Position numbers and translations under genes: made by a program. Positions 57,183 through 64,000 of a DNA stretch of 64,000 nucleotides are shown here, in pieces (positions within the stretch are counted from its first letter, which is position 1; each line of letters begins with the position of its first letter). The notes under the pieces were generated by a model that saw only the letters and a program-made list of their open reading frames with translations, was not told the DNA's origin and did no database searches. Origin of the DNA: Tetracladium setigerum (lineage: Eukaryota; Ascomycota; Leotiomycetes; Helotiales); the NCBI GenBank assembly GCA_031472005.1, contig PZJY01000001.1, positions 2,604,001-2,668,000 of the forward strand, given 5' to 3'.

Positions 57183-59375
57183 GGCACTGACTGAACACAA
57201 CATACCTAGTAGGAAGGAGGAGGTACGGGGACACAAAAGACATGGTCAAAAGAAAAAGCGCTCACACAACCGAAAGGCTCGAGATATTGAGGGCGTGCGT
57301 AATGAAAGGAAGGATATAAGAAGAAGAAAAGAGGGATAGAAGGTAGGAGAGGGGTCTCTTTTGGTTGTGGTGCTGGATTCTATTTTTTTGGTACATAGTT
57401 GCATTTTCAAATGGAGTTTCGTAAGTGAGGAGCGAATGAATGGACTTGGTCGTAATCAAATGCCTTTTTCCTGTTCCCAATTTTGATGTTTCGCCGAACA
57501 TGTGTAATCCCACTCGGGTTTTTCTTTTGGGTGAATTATTTACGATTAACTCCTCGCCAACTCTAAAAGTATCATTTCTCGGTACATTAATTATATTGAG
57601 TTTTGGATCATTCTTGGGTGTGTTCTTTGGCGGGGTGGGGGCGTTTTCAACTTTGATGGACGATATGGAAAGTTGTCTGGAAGCATTAGGCTGTATGCAG
57701 TAGCATGATGGAGCATGAATGGCGTCGGGGATGGTATTTTATCTACTACCGAGTTATATTATTAACCCTGGAAGAACGGACGGAAGAACCTATTGATTTT
57801 TTCCCCCCCTCCTTTGGTTCTTCGACCCAAGATTCCGACCACGAGATTTCATGTTATGCGAGCGCCATGCAACGCGTCGCGTGTGAAAATGGTAGTGGGA
57901 TACTTCCTTCATGAGCGGTTTATCCCCTCTAACTACCTACCTTTTGAGGTTTTGAAAAGGGGAGTCTTCTTCCTCGATGTAAGCTAAGATAAGATGATTT
58001 GCTTTTGATCTATTCTAGAATCGTTCCGCCATAAAAGACGGGTCGGTAGGTAGCTAGGGTATATATATATATTTAATCTGGATGCCTCTCTTCTCAAGTA
58101 TAAGCTGAAGTGTGTGGTTTGTCTCTGTGCGGGTGTATGTGATGCGCAAAAAAAAAGAAAAGCCATGCCGTTATCTTCTTGTCTATATTTCGCTGGCTCG
58201 CTCGCTCGAAATCCCGCTTGTAGGTATATTGCGCTCATATCAAATTGCCGAGACATTAATGATCTCGAGTTTGGGTAAAACGAAAGTTGGGGTCCACACC
58301 TGGGAAGCAAAGACTTGCTATGCCGAGAAATCCACCTCTTTAGAAGCGTGGAATGGGACAACAAAGGAGGGGAGAGAATTAAAGCTCTTGAAAAGGAGCT
58401 CTGCGCGTGAATAGAAAAAGAAAAGATGTTAAGGATGTTAAGGATGTAAAAGCGACCAATCCGCCCTCGTAACTCCCCAAATTTCACACCGGAGCAAACT
58501 TCCGACCACTCAAAATCCTCTGAAAAATTCCCCGCGGTGCTTAATCAGCATTTCCAGTAGCATCCCTAACAGGATCCCAGTACTCATTTGGATTTCGCGC
58601 CTGGTTGTCATAATTCAAGTCTGTGGTGTAACCGGGTGTATAGTCGTGACTGGTTGTATAGTCTGTGTTGACTTGAGAGCACATTTTTTTTTTGGGTCAG
58701 CGCTTTCGTGCATGGCTGAGCGAATGTGGAGTAGGGGAGGAGGAAAAGTTACCCATACGGAATGCACCATCTGAAGTGTGTTTATTGATGTGCGAGCCTG
58801 TTTGGTTTGGGATTGGTGTTAGTGGGGTTTTTGTAACAATACTGGATATACACATGGTGCTGTGCAACACTAGTGCCTGAATCGAGCCACCTGCCAGCCC
58901 GCCAACCAACAAGATAAAAGGAGAAGCCATGTGTGACGCTGGATGGCTTATCTGCGTTGTTTTATACCGCACACGACTGGTAGGTAGTTCTTTTATCTGT
59001 GGTACGAAGGCGGGAGAGGAATGGTTCATGCAGGAACAAAGCATAAAATTGAGTGCAAGCGAGTGCAAGACAGATGCCTCTTGTATGGGCGTAGAAGAAA
59101 ACGTAGAGCTTGCATACCCGAGGACATGGAATCGGTTTGATGGAAATATGCACTAGTTTTGGTATAGTCGGTGCCCATAGTTGCATCGTATGCCTTCCCG
59201 TCAGCAGATTCCTCCGCCGATAGTGAGTGTTCGCTGCCTTCTGTAGGCTGGTAACCACGAGCTCCAGAGAAACTGCCATTCCCGTGTGAGCGTTGCTTGC
59301 GATGTGTAGCGGAGCTAGCATTGCCTGTGTTTCGGTTCCTTCCGTCTCGATAGCGAAATTTGTGCTTTTTGGGGA
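57183..59375. other. intergenic region, short open frames only
   Basis: About 2.2 kb after AP-2 alpha. A (TA)n run lies at about 58063-58075, and aaggatgtta is repeated twice at about 58430-58447. On minus, 59026-59433 is open and could form the 3' part of the weak gene to its right (RKQRSHGNGSFSGARGY segment), but I cannot fix the splice. A T9 run lies near 58686. Confidence 0.45.
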
Positions 59376-59909
59376 TTAGTATTCTGCAATGAACGTATAG
59401 TCTACGGGTTGACGTGAAGCCTTCCTCATCCATTTGTATTTTGCACAGTATGCGCGTTGAACACTTGTTTTTGGAGTGAGAGAACCCGATGTAAAGTCAG
59501 AGGATGAACTGACATATAAGAACCACCTGGCTATCCAGTTCGGACATCCAAGCACAGGCTCGGCAAGATTCCAGTAGAAGCTTGTATATTGATCTCCGGA
59601 TTTGGCAATGTGCTCTATGGCTTCGTCCTTCGACCTCTCCTTCATGTCACTCCAATCGTATGGCGGCTTCCCCTTCTCACAATTCTTTTTGAGGTGAGAT
59701 TTGTCTGACGTGAGCCAAATGTAGACTCGATCCGTTTCTTTCTGCGTGGTCGTTATCCTTAGTAAATTTCTCCATTCTAAGGCATAGAAACCCGAGATTA
59801 TTGGGTGGTGACTTACAGCCATTCGGTTATATGTCTCGAGAGGTAGATCTAGATACCTGAGTAAATCATCTTTGGTCTGGCTCATGGCCACTGGTGGCAT
59901 CCGGCTCAT
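59376..59909 (-). CDS. hypothetical protein, at least two exons
   Basis: From the first in-frame ATG (59909) the frame reads MSRMPPVAMSQTKDDLLRYL and DLPLETYNRMA. A 75-base intron (59816-59742) has donor GTAAGT, branch site TACTAAG and acceptor CGCAG, and its length keeps frame, joining to KETDRVYIWLTSDKSHLKK, PPYDWSDMKERSKDEAIEH and FYWNLAEPVLGCPNWIARW. The clean intron is good evidence of a transcribed gene. A further donor (GTCAGT) after WFLY near 59515 suggests more exons to the left, which I could not join with certainty. The product is hydrophilic, rich in Lys, Asp and Trp, with no known domain. The N-terminus may also extend to the right. Function unknown. Confidence 0.45.
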   Translation of the reverse strand: MSRMPPVAMSQTKDDLLRYLDLPLETYNRMAVSHHPIISGFYALEWRNLLRITTTQKETDRVYIWLTSDKSHLKKNCEKGKPPYDWSDMKERSKDEAIEHIAKSGDQYTSFYWNLAEPVLGCPNWIARWFLYVSSSSDFTSGSLTPKTSVQRAYCAKYKWMRKASRQPVDYTFIAEY

Positions 59910-60089
59910 TTCGAGAAACGGTCCGGACACGTAGACGTTGTCTCTCGAACTCGGATCCCGTCGCTAACAAGAAGCGAGAAAGAGAAGGAGGGATGTTTGA
60001 AGTTTAAGCTGTGCGATTTTTGCTGACAAGGTGGGCTATTGAATGGTAATTCCCCACTGATACCCCTCATTTTGCCCTAACCATGGATG

Positions 60090-60833
60090 TTATGGTACTC
60101 CATTAGCGTGGATAGAATTTGCATGATAGTTTTCCAGCAGACTCGGATTGGACGATCTTCTTTCTCCGGTCGGAGTTATAGTTGAAGTGATAGGATGGGT
60201 AATGGAGAACAAGCGTTTTGAGCCACCCGAAGGGAGGGTTGGGTGGTCTTCATGGAAAAGGTAGCATAATTGCCCATTTCTGATTGCAACGATTGTGCTA
60301 CACCTCGCACCATGGGGATCCCAAGAGGTATTCCCATAAAAAAGAATAGTTCTAGCTCGTCGACGGCGGTCTACAGACTGTTCCAGACTTGGAGTACTGA
60401 CGCACGGGCGTTCGACAAACGCTGGAGTGATGCTGGATGTCTGCTCAGACTGCTCTCGATCGAGACTGCCACATAGCAGTGCTATACATTCCATGCTCGA
60501 AGGCGGCGAATCAGACCGACTTTCCTCAATCCGATTATGTACTTCGTAATCTTTACAGTTGAAAAATTGAAGAAGAGCCGGGGTTTTCCAAAAATATGGC
60601 ACGTGATTTTCATGCATGCTAGCGCTAACAGAGTGAAAGCATATGCCGCTGAGCTGAAGTCCAGCTCTACAGGGGATCGAATAGAGGTGCACCAGCACCA
60701 TATGACGTATGTGGTGACCAACAAGTGGTAAAAATGACTGGCCGCAGTGTATAGTGAACTGCATATTTCGATCGGGACAATCTGTGCAAAACCCTTCCAG
60801 ATCGTTGTCCGGCTTTCGCCTATTCAATTCCAA
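60090..60833 (-). CDS. 247-codon open frame, doubtful
   Basis: An open minus-strand frame from ATG at 60833 to a stop at 60090. The N-terminal part has a Cys/His-rich stretch (FCTDCPDRNMQF, HCGQ), the middle is Ser/Arg-rich (SVDRRRRARTILFYGNTSW), and the end is Ser/Thr/Pro-rich. No family is recognised and no intron is evident. It could be a piece of the adjacent minus-strand hypothetical gene or chance. Confidence 0.2.
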   Translation of the reverse strand: MELNRRKPDNDLEGFCTDCPDRNMQFTIHCGQSFLPLVGHHIRHMVLVHLYSIPCRAGLQLSGICFHSVSASMHENHVPYFWKTPALLQFFNCKDYEVHNRIEESRSDSPPSSMECIALLCGSLDREQSEQTSSITPAFVERPCVSTPSLEQSVDRRRRARTILFYGNTSWDPHGARCSTIVAIRNGQLCYLFHEDHPTLPSGGSKRLFSITHPITSTITPTGERRSSNPSLLENYHANSIHANGVP

Positions 60834-62584
60834 CAGCCGCGGAAAAGCAGCACGACGTTCACCGTCCTCGCGAAAATGTATGTAGTGACAGGGAGGATTA
60901 TCTGACGCGCCTGATCGTCATCACCTCGCTCTCCTGTAAGAATGCCGAGGAAGGAACATGGACTGAAGTAAGATGCGAAATAATGTGAGTGATTACTGAT
61001 TACTAGACAACGCAGAAATTGAAAGCACACATACCATGGCTTCCCAACACTATTTTCCATAACCAGCATCAAGACGTTCCACAGACTGCTCGAAAGAGAA
61101 GTTCGGGCTCGCTAAAATGTTCGCAGGTCGGTCTCTCGCTTGACGAGAACCGCCATTCATACGAAGTATAATGAATGCTCCATTTTCGCAGTGAGATAGT
61201 CCCCAATCAAGAGCCTGCCATCTGATCTGCCGGTACTGTGCTTCCCAAACGTCGTATCGTACGATCGTGTGAAAGAATAGTAGATTTCAAAATCTCAGAG
61301 CCCTATCTTCCCAACCAACGTCTCTTAAGCTGGCTCCAAGCATGTTCGATGCAGCAGGCTCCTCGGCCATCTAATTGAAGGGTAACACAGCTCCTGCAAG
61401 CCAGATGGCACGATGGATCCCTCACTCCCCATGCACGCACTTGCAAAAACGGGTAGCGAAAAACAAAAAAAAAGCACAGCGTAAAAGACCCCTTGCTCTG
61501 TTCTGCCAAACGCTTGTTTTGCTGTCTTGGGCCCCCCATTCCGGACGGATCCTCCTTCTTCAGCAATCCGGAGTAGTCAAGGGTGGATGGGCGGGGGAAA
61601 GGCTGAGACATTTGAATGCCAATTGTCCTTCTCGAAATTTGGAGGAGACCGAGGAGAATGGAGGAGGAGAGGACGAAGATGAACTGACGTCGAGAAAGAC
61701 TCAAAACAGGATCCCGCCTCTAGGTCCAAAGAGGACATTGGCATCGATGATGGACTCCACTCCTTTTGGCTCTCGGACAATTTTATTGATTGCTGCTGAA
61801 GAAGGGGTCCACGGGGGAGGGGCGATCTGCAAACAGGTGAGTACTGTAAGGTACGGAGGAGAAGGTCGTCGTAGTCGTTGTTGTTGTTGTGGGAGTAGCA
61901 GTAGCGCGGTGGAAGGTTGAGAAAGCCATCATGCACACTCATACAGTAGACACCAACAATCATCGCGCCAGCAAAAGAAATATACTCGTACGCTTGCAAG
62001 TCTGGACTCGTAGAATGATGCGATTTTGGCCCCAGCATTCAATTGCCTTTCTCCCATCCTGAAGATCAGATATCGCTGCTCCAGACAGGTGATCTGGGTC
62101 TGGGGTATGCAGTTCAGTTGTGGTGTTGCTGGTTGTCGAATGTTTTCTTCGTCGTTGTGGGCTGATGATGCTGATGGGAGGGAAGGATTACGGAGGTATG
62201 TGTGGCCTTGGCCGCAATCGCGGGGTCGTTGTCGTTGTCATTGTCACAAAAGATATCTTCGAAATTAACCACCATCACCACCATCTCTGTTTTACCCTCC
62301 CATCAACGACGCGAATATGTCCACCCGGTGATCCAACATACTCCATTGTGAGACAATCAAGGACCTGCAATCCTCAGATCGCCTCTCCGTGCAGACTTTG
62401 GTTTGGGATCGCGGGGTATAGTTGACCTAGACAAGAGCCGAAACAGCAATCAATCACTAGTTGATCGCGTGCGAAAGGTACAATTGTTTCCACGAGCCTC
62501 TCGCACTCTCTAAGTATTGATGATTTGACTGGGTTACAGCGAGGAATCCATCACATCATTGCTACAACACGCTGCGCAGCTACA
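60834..62584. other. intergenic region upstream of acyltransferase
   Basis: About 1.7 kb. Open frames on both strands (for example 61375-61920 plus, 61303-61704 minus) begin with TTG, overlap each other and show no domain. ATCAGATAT at 62065-62073 resembles the iron-GATA consensus ATCWGATAA at eight of nine positions. A GTACTGTAAGGTACGG stretch lies near 61841. Confidence 0.45.
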
Positions 62585-64000
62585 ATGGCTCCAACTCCCA
62601 ATATCCACCACCTGCCCAACGGCCAGACTCTCACGGTACTTCCAGTATTTGGCGGATTTTATTTCAAGGCGAACGATCTTAATACACACAGCAACGTATT
62701 TCCCGCAGGTTGGACAGTGATTATACAATCGGAGGACTACTCGGATGAGCATGGCTCCCAAGTCGAATCACCAGAGCTTGACGGAATGCCCCGAGAAAGG
62801 CGACATCATATTCACCCATTCAAACAACCCACAATGCATAACGACAATCTCTTTATATCCTCTATATCGAATCCGTCGAGCAACGACTTCAAAGCTCCAA
62901 CTAGCCCTACACGACAGATTGCGATGATGCTGTGGGCAACCCTGAACTGGTACTTTCACCTCCCTCCACCGACCCTCGAAACCACAACCGATGCTTCAAG
63001 CAAAACTCCATATAATGCGAGACCGAAGGGTGAATGGAGATTGAACGTTAAGAGAGAGGGTGTTCTCCGGGGACGGAACCTTATTCAGAAGTTAGAACGG
63101 ATGGGCTTGATATCGTCCGAGGATTCGTCCGTCGGTATTCCTCCAGAGGAGAATACGGTTGAGGGATGGGCCGAAATGTTCATCTCAAGGCGAACATTTT
63201 GGCAACTTTCTGCCAAACTCTTCCTCTTTACACTTACTCCGACCACGGGATCTGTCTTTCCAGCAACCCCATACGGAAGCCGTCCAAGCTCACCTGTCTT
63301 AGGGAGAACAGAAACCCTTCTCCAAATAAACGATACTCCCTTGAGGGTGGTGCCCAAAGTCCAGGCCCTACTGCTCACTCTCATCCAGGTCCGTTCTCCT
63401 CTGGTAGCCATTTGCCAACTTACTATCCACCACCCCCTCTGCAGTACACAATGTCATCTGGTGTTCGTCATCCCATACGTCCAAAGCCTCCTCGCCAAGG
63501 AGAGACCTTCTACAGACGCTATGTTCCAAGTGTCGGACAGTATCTTTCATTCCGTACAGCGTCATTGTCAACCAATCCGGTTGTATATACGGGCCCGGGC
63601 GGATCGACATCTAGCGCTGCAATGACCTCATCCTTATTTCCTCCACTTCCAGCGCATCGTGCTATATCTTCTATTTCAGACTTGATGTTATCCGACCCCC
63701 AAGTAGACCCGGACGACATCACGAAATTCAATGACTTACAGCTTCTCCACAAGTGGATGAATATTCCACGGGTGAGCGCTTTTTGGGGTTGTGATGGACC
63801 GCAAAATGTCCAAGAAGAACACCTCCGCAACAATCTTTCTTCGAAGAACTCATTCCCTGTTATTGGCTACTGGGACGACCAACCATTTGGTTATTTTGAA
63901 CTCTACTGGGCTAAAGAGGACATCTTGGGTCAGTACGTTGGTGATGGCGTCGGAGAGTTTGACAGAGGAATTCATGCTTTGGTTGGAGAGCAGGAATTTA
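62585..64000 (+). pseudogene. siderophore acyltransferase (IucA/AlcB, SidF/SidL-like), frameshifted as read and cut by window end
   Basis: A GNAT-type acyltransferase that acylates N5-hydroxyornithine in hydroxamate siderophore synthesis, or a close relative. ATG at 62585 gives MAPTPNIHHLPNGQTLTVLP and GWTVIIQSEDYSDEHGSQ, then MMLWATLNWYFHLPPPTLE and ARPKGEWRLNVKREGVLRGR, features shared by fungal SidF/SidL proteins. After SRPSSPVLG (near 63300) the frame drifts into unlike sequence. The neighbouring frame runs from about 63330 as YSLEGGAQSPGPTAHSHPG and on to FNDLQLLHKWMNIPRVSAFW, SFPVIGYWDDQPFGYFELYW and FDRGIHALVGEQEF, the acyl-CoA binding core of the AlcB domain, at the window edge. One missing base would restore continuity; its exact place is unclear. 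Substrate (acetyl or anhydromevalonyl) cannot be assigned. Confidence 0.82.

Noticed and set aside
61303..62038. Overlapping 133-181-codon frames on both strands
   Set aside because: The longest ones start at TTG, oppose each other over the same bases, and show only low-complexity Arg/Ser/Gly/Cys-rich sequence.
1..64000. tRNA, rRNA, CRISPR and transposon signatures
   Set aside because: Reading both strands I found no cloverleaf with conserved T-arm, no spaced direct repeats with unique spacers, and no transposase or reverse-transcriptase motif; a dedicated tRNA and repeat search could still reveal degenerate ones.

Overview
This window is nuclear DNA of a filamentous ascomycete (Pezizomycotina). 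Genes are split by short GT-AG introns (about 45-110 nt, some with visible branch sites). Several families are typical of this group: a HET-domain protein, a fungal rhodopsin-domain membrane protein, a fungal transcription-factor-domain protein and a siderophore acyltransferase. Intergenic DNA is long, AT- and pyrimidine-rich, and crowded with GGTAGGTA-type and TACTGTACAGTA-type motifs. A leotiomycete (Helotiales-like) fits the feel of the sequence, but this is an impression, not a demonstrated assignment. No CRISPR array, rRNA, tRNA or transposase was recognised.

Layout. 0-8 kb: a small putative membrane protein, an MFS sugar/quinate-type transporter and the Arp2/3 subunit ARPC5, all on the minus strand. 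8-21 kb: about 13 kb with no recognisable protein gene, apart from a 421-codon minus-strand open frame of doubtful meaning. 21-29 kb: an orphan-family protein, a HET-domain protein, an Smr-domain protein ending in a CaaX-like motif and a rhodopsin-domain membrane protein. 30-36 kb: two unrelated amino-acid transporters (YAT/APC type and AAAP type) facing each other tail to tail. 39-48 kb: a large disordered conserved protein, dolichol kinase (Sec59) and a cupin protein. 48-57 kb: a fungal transcription-factor-domain protein, the complex I assembly factor NDUFAF5, and head to head with it the AP-2 alpha adaptin. 57-62 kb: intergenic DNA with one or two weak genes. 62.6 kb to the end: a siderophore acyltransferase (IucA/AlcB family) cut by the window edge.

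The strongest unexpected pattern is that five otherwise convincing genes are each interrupted by one apparent single-base loss, four at readable homopolymer runs: HET at about 24,492; the disordered protein at about 39,581; dolichol kinase at about 45,736; cupin at about 47,701; acyltransferase between about 63,300 and 63,330. Dolichol kinase is normally essential, so under-called homopolymers in the assembly are more likely than five pseudogenes. Most genes are housekeeping or transport functions that do not form one pathway. The HET/orphan pair looks like a small accessory patch, and the acyltransferase may belong to a siderophore locus continuing beyond the window.
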